A stretch of DNA of 64,000 nucleotides from Alphaproteobacteria bacterium (lineage in GTDB: Bacteria > Myxococcota_A > UBA796 > GCA-2862545): the NCBI GenBank assembly GCA_020632925.1, contig JACKER010000013.1, positions 206,323 through 270,322 of the forward strand. Reading direction: 5' to 3'. Below are positions 35,948 through 43,642 of this stretch, piece after piece (the stretch's first letter is position 1; each line of letters begins with the position of its first letter). The position numbers and the translations under genes are program-made. The notes below the pieces were generated by a model, which did not search any database, was not told the DNA's origin, and saw only the letters and a list, made by a program, of their open reading frames with translations.

Positions 35948-36354
35948 TGTGGTTCCTGGAAGGCGGGCCCACGATGTGGGTGATCCTGGCGCTGGACCTG
36001 GCGCTGCTGCTGGCGCTCGGGGTCGGCGGGGTGGGAGCGCTCGCGGCGCGCATCGCGCGGGTGGGGATCTGGCCCGCGCGGATCGTGACGCTGTTCGTGC
36101 TGATGGGCGCGGTGGTGCCGGTGATCGTGGGCGTCGCTGGCTGGTGGTACGGGATGATGCAGGTGGAGGCTGCGCTCCAGGCGGCCTCGCCGGACATCGT
36201 GGACACCTTGCGGGCGGTGGGTGAGGCGGAGGCCCGGGTCCCGCTGTTCTTCGGGGGCGGGAGCTCGGGCGCGCTGGCGTTCCCGGCGCTGATCGCGGCG
36301 GCGATCGCGTGGGCCCCGATGAGGGCGGCGCCGGAGGACGACGAGGACGAGTAG
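35944..36354 (+). CDS. Three-TM membrane protein, ExbB/TolQ-like N-terminus
   Basis: 136 residues. The start ATGATG overlaps the preceding stop. The N-terminus 'FLEGGPTMWVILALDLAL' resembles the first helix of ExbB/TolQ/MotA proton-channel proteins. Two more helices follow ('IVTLFVLMGAVVPVIVGVAG', 'GALAFPALIAAAIAWAP') and the tail is acidic ('EDDEDE'). It is shorter than ExbB and lacks the usual partner genes (ExbD, TonB), so the relationship is only suggestive. It is the last gene of the operon before a repeat-rich gap. Confidence 0.55.
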   Translation: MMWFLEGGPTMWVILALDLALLLALGVGGVGALAARIARVGIWPARIVTLFVLMGAVVPVIVGVAGWWYGMMQVEAALQAASPDIVDTLRAVGEAEARVPLFFGGGSSGALAFPALIAAAIAWAPMRAAPEDDEDE

Positions 36355-36357
36355 CAC

Positions 36358-36532
36358 GTTGCAGACGGACGACCATGCCCGGGCATCCCCCTGCGGATGC
36401 AACGGCGGCGTGGGCGTCGTGTTGCAGAAGGACCCCCTTGCCCGGGCATCCCCCTGCGGATGCAACGGCGGCGTGGGTGTCGTGTTGCAGACGGGGGACC
36501 ACGCCCGGGCATCCCCCTGCGGATGCAGCGGG
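36358..36532 (+). repeat. 63-bp tandem repeat, 2.8 copies, each with a hairpin
   Basis: Copies start at 36358, 36421 and 36484 (exact 63-bp period; the third stops after about 49 bp). Each starts GTTGCAGA and contains GCATCC-CCCTGC-GGATGC, a 6-bp stem with a 6-nt loop. Copies differ mainly in the 12 bases before CCCGGGCATC. The units are contiguous with no unique spacers, so this is not a CRISPR array. Confidence 0.88.
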
Positions 36533-36572
36533 AGCGGGAGCGGAGCCGGACGAGGAGGGTCGTGTGGGCGAA

Positions 36573-36595
36573 GTCCTCCCCACTCGGGGGAGGAC
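36573..36595 (+). terminator. Candidate hairpin between convergent genes
   Basis: GTCCTCCCC and GGGGAGGAC form a perfect 9-bp stem around ACTCG. It lies downstream of the plus-strand operon and, read from the other strand, of the gene at 36781. It could act as a bidirectional terminator, but there is no T-run on either side, so this is only a structural call. A second perfect stem, GACCGC-GTCA-GCGGTC, is at 36622-36637. Confidence 0.35.
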
Positions 36596-36638
36596 GCGCC
36601 GGAGGCGAGGTGGGGTGGGGAGACCGCGTCAGCGGTCG

Positions 36639-36772
36639 GGAATCGAGTCGTGGTTGTCGTGCGTGAGGGCGGAAAAGGCGCTTGCGCCCCGCTCTCTCGC
36701 GCGGCAACCATGAGGAGATTCTTCGCCAAGACCCGCGACTGCGGGCCGCGGAGGCCGAGAATCGGCCGGAGT
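36639..36772 (+). repeat. Interspersed repeat, family B, copy 1
   Basis: This roughly 135-bp sequence matches 58102-58237. The two are near identical at both ends (GGAATCG...; GGAAAAGGCGCTTGCGCCCC; and the final GGCCGCGGAGGCCGAGAAT followed by CGGCCGGAGT) and diverge in the middle. Conserved hairpins are GGCGC-TT-GCGCC and GGCCGA-GAA-TCGGCC. It ends 8 bp before the stop codon of the minus-strand gene at 36781. Confidence 0.85.
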
Positions 36773-36780
36773 GACCTGAA

Positions 36781-37689
36781 TCAAGGGACGGCGGGGAGGA
36801 AGCCCTTGCGGATCTGCGTCACCAGCCACTGCACGGCGCCGCGGATCTCCTCGTCGGCGCAGGTCGCGAGGAGCAGGTCGTCGCCGTTCGCTAGCTGGGC
36901 GGCGGCGTAGTAGCCGGCGTTCACCGTCTGGCCCTGGAGGGTCAGCGCGTACGGCGCCGTCTGGAGCCCGGCGCCGTCGATGGCGCGGCCCGCCTGGGCG
37001 CACACGTCGAACTCGACCTTCTTGTTCGCGATGCGCTCGGGCGGTGGGCGGCTCGCGGTCTGGCGGCAGAGGTCGAGCAGCTCCTGGGCCTTGAGCTGGG
37101 TCAGCCCGTTCCATGGGAGGTTGGCGGCGGCGCTCGCCGCGTCCCGGGCGGTCGCCCACACACCGGTCGCGGTCGGCGGAGGGGCCGTGGTCTCGCCCGC
37201 GCCGATCAGCGTACGCAGCAGCGGGATGCCGACGCGGTCGGAGACGCCCTGGTCGTCGAAGTGACGGGCCACCAGGATCGAGAGGAACACGTATCCCTGC
37301 GCGCTCGCGAGCTCGTTGCTGTCGATGAAGCGGTACCGCTGCAGGTCGCAGGGACCCCACAGCGCGTCACGGCGGGCGGGGCCGCGGGCGGCGATCGCGC
37401 GCTCGAGCGCCATCGAGCCACCCGTGCAGGCCGCGTTCCACTCGCTCGACGCCTTGCGGGCGGCGGTGACCTCGAGCTTGAAGCCGTCGGGGACGCTCAC
37501 CGAGGGGATGGAGCGCAGAGCCTCCGCCACGGGCAGCGGGAAGGTGCATGCCTCGTTGAGCGAGGACATGAGCTTCTTCCTGCGTAGATCCGCGTTCGGT
37601 GCGGTGGCGATGGTGGTCTGGACCGCCGCCAGCTTGTCGGAATCGCAGGCCCAGGCCCCCGTGGTCAGCCACAGCGCCGCCATCCACAT
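36781..37689 (-). CDS. Hypothetical secreted protein
   Basis: 302 residues with a signal peptide ('WMAALWLTTGAWACDSD'). The mature protein is helical with about eight Cys spread along it ('NEACTFPLP', 'AACTGGSMALE', 'GPCDLQRYRF', 'DLCRQTASR', 'DVCAQAGRA'), implying disulfides in the periplasm. No catalytic motif or family recognised. It is divergent from the pseudokinase gene and its 3' side holds the family B repeat. Confidence 0.65.
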   Translation of the reverse strand: MWMAALWLTTGAWACDSDKLAAVQTTIATAPNADLRRKKLMSSLNEACTFPLPVAEALRSIPSVSVPDGFKLEVTAARKASSEWNAACTGGSMALERAIAARGPARRDALWGPCDLQRYRFIDSNELASAQGYVFLSILVARHFDDQGVSDRVGIPLLRTLIGAGETTAPPPTATGVWATARDAASAAANLPWNGLTQLKAQELLDLCRQTASRPPPERIANKKVEFDVCAQAGRAIDGAGLQTAPYALTLQGQTVNAGYYAAAQLANGDDLLLATCADEEIRGAVQWLVTQIRKGFLPAVP

Positions 37690-37790
37690 CGTCCAACCCT
37701 CCGTGCGGAACGTACATCATCCGACACGCGGGGGTCGACGGGGCTTCCAGGGCCGGTTAGTCCACGGGTCCCTCTGCGGGGAGGGGAGTG

Positions 37791-38903
37791 ATGGACGTGC
37801 GGGGATCCGAGCGGGGTTCTTCGGGGTCGGTGATCCCGGGGAGCCTGATCGACGGCCGGTTCCGGGTGGCGAGCGTGGTCTCGCGCCGGGACGGGGCGGT
37901 CGAGGTGTGCAACGCGCTGGACGAGCGGACGCGGCAGCGCGTTCGGCTGCGGTTCGGGCCGGGACGTCCCGACGTCCGCGTCCTCGAGACGAAGCACGTC
38001 CTGCTCCCGGCGGCGCTCGCGGCGGGTCCCTGGGGCGCTGGCGCCTGGGTCGCGACGGCGTGGTTCGACGGCGAGCCGCTGCAGCTGCCGCAGGCCCCGA
38101 TGGTGGGCGACGACGCGGTGCACCTCTGGGTCGAGGCCCTGGCCGACGTGCTCGACCTCCTCGATCGGCTCCACCGCACGCTCGGGCGCGCGCACGGCTC
38201 GATCGGGCTGCACTCCTTCTGGATCGGAGACGACGGGCGCCTGCGGATGATGGATGCCGCCGCACCGGAGCCCCAGCTGCGCCCGGCCGGGAGCCTCTGG
38301 TCCCCTCCGGAGCGAGAGGCCGCTCCCTCGCCCGATCCGCGCTCCGACCTGTATGCGGTGGCGGCGGTGTTCTACGGCCTGGCCACCGCCCGCCCGCCCT
38401 TCGGCAGCGAGCCCGCCGAGGCGCGTGCCGGCCATCGCGCGCTGCGCCTGTCGGACCACGACGCCCTCCCGCCCGAGATCCTCGCCGTCCTGCGCACGGC
38501 GATGGAGAAGCAGCCGCACCACCGCTTCTCGTCCGCCGAGCGGATGCGGGCCGCGCTGGCCAAGGCGGTGGGCGACTGGGAGAGCCGCGAGACGGTGATG
38601 TTGCCGCCGAACACGCCCGCTCCCGCGGTGGTGCGTGCCGCGAGCGCGCCCGAGCGCATCCCGCCGGTGCCGTACCTGCCCGACGCCGAGTCGACCGAGG
38701 GCCTCCCGCCAGCGCTGCTGGAGGAGGAGCAGGCCTCGTGGGAGACGATGGAGCCCGCGCCCCGGCGGACCCGTCGCCCCGCGGTCCGACGCGCCAGCGG
38801 TCCGGCGGTGCCGCTGCTGGTCGTGGGCGTGGTGGGGCTCGGCCTGTCCGTCGCCGCCTGGACCGCGCTCGTCGCGCTCCTGCTCGGCGTGGCCGGGGCC
38901 TGA
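37791..38903 (+). CDS. Membrane-anchored pseudokinase
   Basis: 370 residues. The fold of bacterial Ser/Thr kinases is recognisable (N-lobe from 'IDGRFRVASVVSRRDG', C-lobe ending 'RPPFGSEPAEARAG'), but the catalytic residues are gone. The VAIK Lys site reads 'RVRLRF', the HRD loop is 'AHGSIGLHSF' (H135-G136-S137) and DFG is replaced by M154-D155-A156. A Pro-rich linker leads to a C-terminal TM helix ('VPLLVVGVVGLGLSVAAW'). It probably binds partners or nucleotide without phosphotransfer. The ATG follows GGGGAGGGGAGTG. The rpe gene starts 1 bp after its stop, an unusual pairing. Confidence 0.8.
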   Translation: MDVRGSERGSSGSVIPGSLIDGRFRVASVVSRRDGAVEVCNALDERTRQRVRLRFGPGRPDVRVLETKHVLLPAALAAGPWGAGAWVATAWFDGEPLQLPQAPMVGDDAVHLWVEALADVLDLLDRLHRTLGRAHGSIGLHSFWIGDDGRLRMMDAAAPEPQLRPAGSLWSPPEREAAPSPDPRSDLYAVAAVFYGLATARPPFGSEPAEARAGHRALRLSDHDALPPEILAVLRTAMEKQPHHRFSSAERMRAALAKAVGDWESRETVMLPPNTPAPAVVRAASAPERIPPVPYLPDAESTEGLPPALLEEEQASWETMEPAPRRTRRPAVRRASGPAVPLLVVGVVGLGLSVAAWTALVALLLGVAGA

Positions 38904-38904
38904 G

Positions 38905-39558
38905 GTGGCGATCGTCTCGCCGTCGATCCTGTCCGCCGACTTCGGACGCCTCGCCGACGAGGTGCGCGACGTGGTCGAGCGTGGTGCCCAGTGGATCCAC
39001 GTCGACGTGATGGACGGGCGCTTCGTCCCGAACATCACCATCGGCCCCCTCGTGGTGGACGCGGTCCGCAAGGCGGTGCCGGACCACGTGGTGGTGGACG
39101 TCCACCTCATGATCGTCGAGCCCGAGAAGTACCTGGCGGACTTCCGCTCGGCGGGCGCGGACGTGTTGACGGTGCACGCAGAGGCCTGCACGCACCTCCA
39201 CCGCACGCTCCAGCAGATCCGGTCGCTCGGGGCGAAGGCGGGTGTGGCGCTGAACCCGCACACGCCGCCCGAGGCGATCTCCTGGGTGATGGCCGAGCTC
39301 GACCTGATCCTGGTGATGTCGGTCAACCCGGGCTTCGGCGGGCAGTCCCTCATCCCCTCGGCCTTCGACAAGCTCCGCGCGCTGCGGGAGCGGATCGACG
39401 CGCTCGGCCTCGACATCGATCTCGAGGTCGACGGAGGCGTCAAGCCCGACAACGCCACGCGTTTCACGGAGGCCGGCGCGAGGGTGCTGGTGTCCGGTTC
39501 GGGTGTGTTCGGGTCTTCAGACCGGAGCGCCGCGATCCGATCCCTCCTGCAGGCGTGA
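38905..39558 (+). CDS. rpe: Ribulose-phosphate 3-epimerase
   Basis: 217 residues, the standard length. It interconverts D-ribulose 5-phosphate and D-xylulose 5-phosphate in the pentose phosphate pathway (cytoplasm). Family blocks are all present: 'SPSILSADFGRL', 'WIHVDVMDGRFVPNITIG' with the metal-binding His and catalytic Asp, 'VHLMIVEP', 'VMSVNPGFGGQ' and 'EVDGGVKPDNA' with the second catalytic Asp. The GTG start lies one base after the pseudokinase stop (TGAGGTG), indicating co-transcription. A longer upstream in-frame reading is non-homologous and was rejected. Confidence 0.97.
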   Translation: MAIVSPSILSADFGRLADEVRDVVERGAQWIHVDVMDGRFVPNITIGPLVVDAVRKAVPDHVVVDVHLMIVEPEKYLADFRSAGADVLTVHAEACTHLHRTLQQIRSLGAKAGVALNPHTPPEAISWVMAELDLILVMSVNPGFGGQSLIPSAFDKLRALRERIDALGLDIDLEVDGGVKPDNATRFTEAGARVLVSGSGVFGSSDRSAAIRSLLQA

Positions 39559-39604
39559 CCGGAGAGACACCCGGGCCACGTCCGCTTGCGGGTATGGTCG
39601 AACG

Positions 39605-42600
39605 GTGGAAGGGCTGCAGATCGGATCGTTCACGGTGGAAGCTCCGCTCGCGCAGGGGGGCATGGGCGCCGTCTGGCGTGCCGTCCACCGGTCGGGCGTG
39701 CCTGCCGCGCTCAAGATCATCCCCGCCGACGCCGAGTCCACGATGTTCCAGGCGGCGGTCGGGCTGCAGGCCGAGATCCGAGCGGTCGGCGCGCTGGATC
39801 ACCCGAACATCGTGCGGGTGTACGACGCGGGCACGCTGACGAGCGAGCACGAGGAGGCGTCGCAGGGCAAGCTGCGCGCCGGGTCGCCCTGGCTGGCGAT
39901 GGAGCTGGCTGACGGGCCGATCGACACGCTGCAGGAGGGGATGGACTGGTCGCGGCTGTCCAACGTGCTCCTGCAGGTCCTCGACGGCCTGGCCCACGCC
40001 CACGCCCGCGGGATGGTGCACCGCGATCTGAAGCCGGCGAACGTGCTCTACACCCGAGGAGCTGGCGATCTGCGCGTGCTGCTCGCCGACTTCGGCCTCG
40101 CATGGCGCTTCCAGCGCGACGACCCGTTGGTGCACGCGGGCAGCCTGCCCTACGCCTCCCCCGAGCAGCTGCTGGGTCTGCAGACGGAGCTGGGCCCGTG
40201 GACGGACATGTACGGCCTGGGCTGCGTCGCCTACCGGTTGGCCACCGGGAAGCGGCCGTTCCGCGGTAAGGACCCGGAGACGATCCGACGCGCCCACCTG
40301 TTCGGCGACCGCCCCCGGCTGCGCCCGCGCTTCCCCGTGCCGGAGGGGTTCCAGGCCTGGGTCCACGGGATGATGGCGCAGGACCCGCGCGCGCGGTTCC
40401 AGCGGGCCGCCGACGCGGCCTGGGCGTTGGTCCGACTCCCGCCGCCCGCGCTGGTGCCCGCGGAGGAGGAGGACGACGGCGACGTGCCCAGCGTGTCGGT
40501 CCAGGCGCTGGGGGGCGACCGCACGGCGACCCTGCCGCTGTCGCAGTGGATGCTGATCGGGGGGCGTGAGGACCTCGTGGCGAGCCAGGCGCAGCGGGTG
40601 CGGGCGCCCGCACCGAACGACTGGCGGCGCCCGTCGGATCTCCGCGCGGTGGCGATGGACGGTCGGGGCCTCGGGCTGTTCGGGCTGCTCGACCCGCCGA
40701 TGGTCGGGCGCATCGACGAGCGCAACCGGTTGTGGGAGGAGCTGACCCGCACGAAGGGGTTCCGGCTGGTGGTGCTCCGCGGACCGCAGGGCGTCGGCAA
40801 GACGCGACTGGCGTCGTGGCTGTGCGAGCGCGGGCACGAGGTGGGTGTGGCCGAGGTGTTCCGTGCCACCTTTCGGCAGTCGGCGTCCGGCGAGGCCGAG
40901 GGGCTGGCCGGTCTCGTGGAGGACCACCTCCGCATCCAGGGGGTGGTGGGCGCGGACCTGATGCGAGAGCTGCAGACCGTGCTGAAGGGCGAGGGCGTCA
41001 CGGACCTGGTGCATGCCACGCGCCTCGCGCGGTTGCTCCGTCCGACCGACGAGGCCTTCGGGGACGGACCGCTGCCGGAGGAGGAGCGCCTCGGCACCAT
41101 CGCCGACGTGGTGGCGCGTCGCGCATCGGGCCGACGGGCGCTGGTCTGGCTGGAGGACGCGTTCTGGTCGTCGGAGGGCGTCGCGTTCGCCGAGCGTCTG
41201 GCGAAGCGGATGGCGGGGAGCCACGTGCTCGTGCTCCTCACGATGCGGGACGACCTGGTGGCGCCCGCGGTCGTGCAGCGAGCGCGCCGGGTGATGGAAG
41301 AGCACGGTGGGGCCGAGCTGCGCATCGGGCCGCTGCTCCAGGGCCAGGTGGCGGAGCTGGTCGCGGCGCTGATCCCGGCCCGCGGCGATCTGCCCGAGCG
41401 CATCGAGGCGACGGCGGGCGGACATCCGGCGACGGCGGTGCGGCTCACCTCGGAGCTGGTGGACGGCGGGCACCTGGCGGGCGACGCGGGCGGCGTCTGG
41501 CTGACGAAGGGCGACCTGCTCCCGTTGCCGGACGACGCGCGCTGGGTGGACGCCGTCGCGGAGCTGGCCGCTGCGGACCCGGGGCTCGTGCGTGCGCTGC
41601 GGGTCGCGGCCGCGCTCGGGCCGAACGTGGTCTACGCGGAGTGGCGCGACGCCTGTCGCGTACTCGATCTGGCGCTGCCACAGACCGCGGTGGCGGGCCT
41701 GGTGGATCGCGGGTTCCTGGTGGCGGAGCGCCGATCGAGCTCCCGCTGGACCTTCGCGCAGGAGCCCCTGCACCGCGTGCTCCGCGAGCAGGCGTCGGCC
41801 GAGGGACCCGAGCTGCACCTCGCGTGCGCCCACGCCTTGTGGTCGCGGGGGCCGGCCATGGCGCATCGCGCCGCCGCGCACTTCGAGGAGGCCCGCGATC
41901 CGCACCACGCGGTCGATGCCTGGCTCGACGCCGTCCGCTGGCTGGTCGACTGGGACCGGGCGCGAGCGACCGACGCGGCCGGCCACTGGCGTCAGGTGAT
42001 GGAGGAGGTCGGGGCGGCGCACGATCCGCGCTGGGGCGTGGGTGTGGGGCTCGTGATCGACCTGCACGCGCTGGAGCGCGGCGCCGCCTGGCGCGAGGCG
42101 CTCGCGGACCTCGCGATGATCGCGCGGCGGGACAAGATGGCCCAGCTGCGGTCGTTGCTGGAGCAGGCTGCGCAGGACCTGGAGGAGGGTGCGATCGCGC
42201 GCGCGACGGCGCGGGCGGAGCTGGCCTTCGCGAGGAGCCGCGGCACACCCCTGCGCACGCGCGCGGTCATCCTCCGGGCGGACGTGCGGCGGGTCACGGG
42301 CGACGCGCAGGGGGCGCTCGAGTTCCTGGAGTCGTGGCTCCCAGAGCTCGACGCAGAGGACCAGGAGGTGGTGCTGGCCCGCGCCCGGTTCACCGCGGCG
42401 ACCGGCCGGACCGCCGACGCGTTGGGCATCCTGACCGGCTTCGTCGACCTGCAGACGCGGGCGCAGGCTCCCATGGCGCGTGCGCGGGTCCAGCACACGC
42501 GCGGTCGGTTGCTGCTCGCGCTCGGACGGCGGGCGCAGGCGCAGGCGGCGCTGGAGGAGGCGAACGCGATGTGCACGCGGGCGGGGTACGCCTGGCCCGA

Positions 42601-42679
42601 GCTCATCGCCGACCTCGCGTCGGCCACGGTCCAGCGATCCGCATCACCGGCGCTGGACGACCTCGTGACAGCTGAATAG
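39605..42679 (+). CDS. Ser/Thr kinase - STAND ATPase - TPR protein
   Basis: 1024 residues from a GTG. The kinase domain (about 5-275) is complete: 'AQGGMGAVWRAV', 'AALKII', 'HRDLKPANVL', 'DFGLAWRF', 'YASPEQL'. The ATPase module starts at 'MVGRIDERNRLWEELTR', with Walker A 'GPQGVGKT' at 393-400 and Walker B-like 'LVWLEDAF' near 513-520. The C-terminal part is TPR-like ('RARVQHTRGRLLLALGRRAQ'). This matches large soluble kinases of Myxococcota in which the ATPase/TPR part senses a partner. It is a paralogue of the protein encoded at 19316, but with an intact P-loop. A tRNA gene follows 12 bp after its stop. Confidence 0.93.
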   Translation: MEGLQIGSFTVEAPLAQGGMGAVWRAVHRSGVPAALKIIPADAESTMFQAAVGLQAEIRAVGALDHPNIVRVYDAGTLTSEHEEASQGKLRAGSPWLAMELADGPIDTLQEGMDWSRLSNVLLQVLDGLAHAHARGMVHRDLKPANVLYTRGAGDLRVLLADFGLAWRFQRDDPLVHAGSLPYASPEQLLGLQTELGPWTDMYGLGCVAYRLATGKRPFRGKDPETIRRAHLFGDRPRLRPRFPVPEGFQAWVHGMMAQDPRARFQRAADAAWALVRLPPPALVPAEEEDDGDVPSVSVQALGGDRTATLPLSQWMLIGGREDLVASQAQRVRAPAPNDWRRPSDLRAVAMDGRGLGLFGLLDPPMVGRIDERNRLWEELTRTKGFRLVVLRGPQGVGKTRLASWLCERGHEVGVAEVFRATFRQSASGEAEGLAGLVEDHLRIQGVVGADLMRELQTVLKGEGVTDLVHATRLARLLRPTDEAFGDGPLPEEERLGTIADVVARRASGRRALVWLEDAFWSSEGVAFAERLAKRMAGSHVLVLLTMRDDLVAPAVVQRARRVMEEHGGAELRIGPLLQGQVAELVAALIPARGDLPERIEATAGGHPATAVRLTSELVDGGHLAGDAGGVWLTKGDLLPLPDDARWVDAVAELAAADPGLVRALRVAAALGPNVVYAEWRDACRVLDLALPQTAVAGLVDRGFLVAERRSSSRWTFAQEPLHRVLREQASAEGPELHLACAHALWSRGPAMAHRAAAHFEEARDPHHAVDAWLDAVRWLVDWDRARATDAAGHWRQVMEEVGAAHDPRWGVGVGLVIDLHALERGAAWREALADLAMIARRDKMAQLRSLLEQAAQDLEEGAIARATARAELAFARSRGTPLRTRAVILRADVRRVTGDAQGALEFLESWLPELDAEDQEVVLARARFTAATGRTADALGILTGFVDLQTRAQAPMARARVQHTRGRLLLALGRRAQAQAALEEANAMCTRAGYAWPELIADLASATVQRSASPALDDLVTAE

Positions 42680-42691
42680 GTGCAGGACGTT

Positions 42692-42765
42692 CGGGGTGTA
42701 GCGCAGTCTGGTAGCGCGCCTGCTTCGGGAGCAGGAAGTCGTAGGTTCGAATCCTGCCACCCCGA
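42692..42765 (+). tRNA. tRNA-Pro (CGG)
   Basis: 74 nt with a full cloverleaf. The acceptor stem CGGGGTG pairs with CACCCCG, followed by discriminator A. The D arm is GCGC...GCGC, the anticodon arm CCTGC-TTCGGGA-GCAGG carries CGG, and the T arm is CGTAGG-TTCGAAT-CCTG-like. The 3' CCA is not encoded (ACTCCA follows). CGG reads the CCG codon, heavily used in this GC-rich genome. Confidence 0.95.
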
Positions 42766-42892
42766 CTCCATCTCCCTCCTGTCCGTGGCGAACGAGCGAA
42801 CGGCTCGCGACCGTCGCCGGCTCGGGCACCGCGTCACTGGACGCAAGCGTCGGCACCGGTCGTGCGCGCTACCCGTCGCGTGGGAGGACGGG

Positions 42893-43630
42893 ATGTCGAG
42901 GTGGACGGCGCTGGCGCTCGGGCTGGTGGCTTGCGGAGAGCCGGCGTGGCGCGCGGAGGTGTGGAGCGAGGACGGTGTCGAGCGCGCCAGCGTCCGCCAG
43001 GACTGGGGTTGCAGCTCCGGTGTCTACGGGGGTGCCTGCTGGGAGGAGGGAGATCCCTGGCTCGTGGTCGACGGACGCCGCCGCGACGTCGAGCAAACCC
43101 CGGAGTTCGGTAGCGATGAGCTCTACTACTTCCGCGGTGAGGGGTTCGTGCTCTACCCCGCGCGGATCGTGGACTACGACGCTCCCGACCTGGTGTGGGC
43201 ATTCGTCGTCGACGCCGACGACGGCGAGCTCCTCTGGACACCCGGCCGCCACAGCGTCCCGTCGCCCGACGGAGCGATCGTCGCGACGCCCCATGCGCTC
43301 GAGACCGATCAGGGGTTCTTCGTGTGGGTCACCTTCCACGAATCGCGCACGGGCGAGCTGGTGCACCGCACGGCCGACCGCCAGGTCGACGCCTGGGTCC
43401 TGGAGTGGAATCCACCGGAGCTCACCTGGGTCGGGGATCGCGAGGTGCGGATGCGCGTGCTGGACCCCCTCGGCGCCGTGGTGGGCGGAGAGCTCGAGCC
43501 CGCGGAAGCGCCCGACTGCTGGCTCCCACGCACCTCGTCGAGCGCGTGGAACAGCGAAGGCGAGAACGCGGCGCCCGACCTCAACCGGGCCGGGGAGGGG
43601 CGCCTGGAAGGCTGCCCCGACGGGGGTTGA
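42893..43630 (+). CDS. Hypothetical lipoprotein with repeat-derived C-terminus
   Basis: 245 residues. The ATG follows GGGAGGACGG and begins 'MSRWTALALGLVACGEP', a lipoprotein leader. The mature part is beta-rich with many acidic and aromatic residues ('DELYYFRGEGFVLYP', 'GFFVWVTFHESRTGELV') and a 'CSSGVYGGACW' Cys pair. The last 26 residues ('ENAAPDLNRAGEGRLEGCPD' and the end) come from a 72-bp repeat whose other copy is at 45483. Function unknown. A longer reading upstream runs through the tRNA and is not plausible. Confidence 0.7.
   Translation: MSRWTALALGLVACGEPAWRAEVWSEDGVERASVRQDWGCSSGVYGGACWEEGDPWLVVDGRRRDVEQTPEFGSDELYYFRGEGFVLYPARIVDYDAPDLVWAFVVDADDGELLWTPGRHSVPSPDGAIVATPHALETDQGFFVWVTFHESRTGELVHRTADRQVDAWVLEWNPPELTWVGDREVRMRVLDPLGAVVGGELEPAEAPDCWLPRTSSSAWNSEGENAAPDLNRAGEGRLEGCPDGG
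43553..43624 (+). repeat. 72-bp interspersed repeat, family C, copy 1
   Basis: It matches 45483-45554 at 64 of 72 bases by my hand alignment, in the same orientation, with unrelated flanks. It forms the 3' end of the lipoprotein gene, and that gene's TGA lies 4 bp beyond. The common frame has no stop and reads 'ENAAPDLNRAG.G.L..CPDG' in both copies. This copy can form a 7-bp stem GGCGCCC/GGGCGCC that the other copy does not keep. Confidence 0.85.
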
Positions 43631-43642
43631 GCCCAGCCCGGC

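Larger units (their letters stand above)
36355..36780. other. Repeat-filled intergenic region without genes
   Basis: The 426 bp between convergent genes hold the 63-bp tandem repeat (36358-36532), two perfect hairpins (36573-36595 and 36622-36637) and one copy of the roughly 135-bp interspersed element (36639-36772). I see no convincing gene: open readings on both strands are repetitive and have no ribosome site. Confidence 0.8.

Noticed and set aside
36358..36532. Possible CRISPR array from the repeated 63-bp units
   Set aside because: Units are contiguous, only about three, with no unique spacers and no cas genes nearby.
36359..36910. Plus-strand open reading through the repeat block
   Set aside because: Made of the tandem repeat and family B element; no start signal, and it overlaps the real minus-strand gene at 36781.
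42680..42892. Longer N-terminal reading of the lipoprotein gene at 42893 through the tRNA
   Set aside because: A protein start inside a tRNA-Pro gene is implausible, and the ATG at 42893 has a strong ribosome site and a lipoprotein leader.
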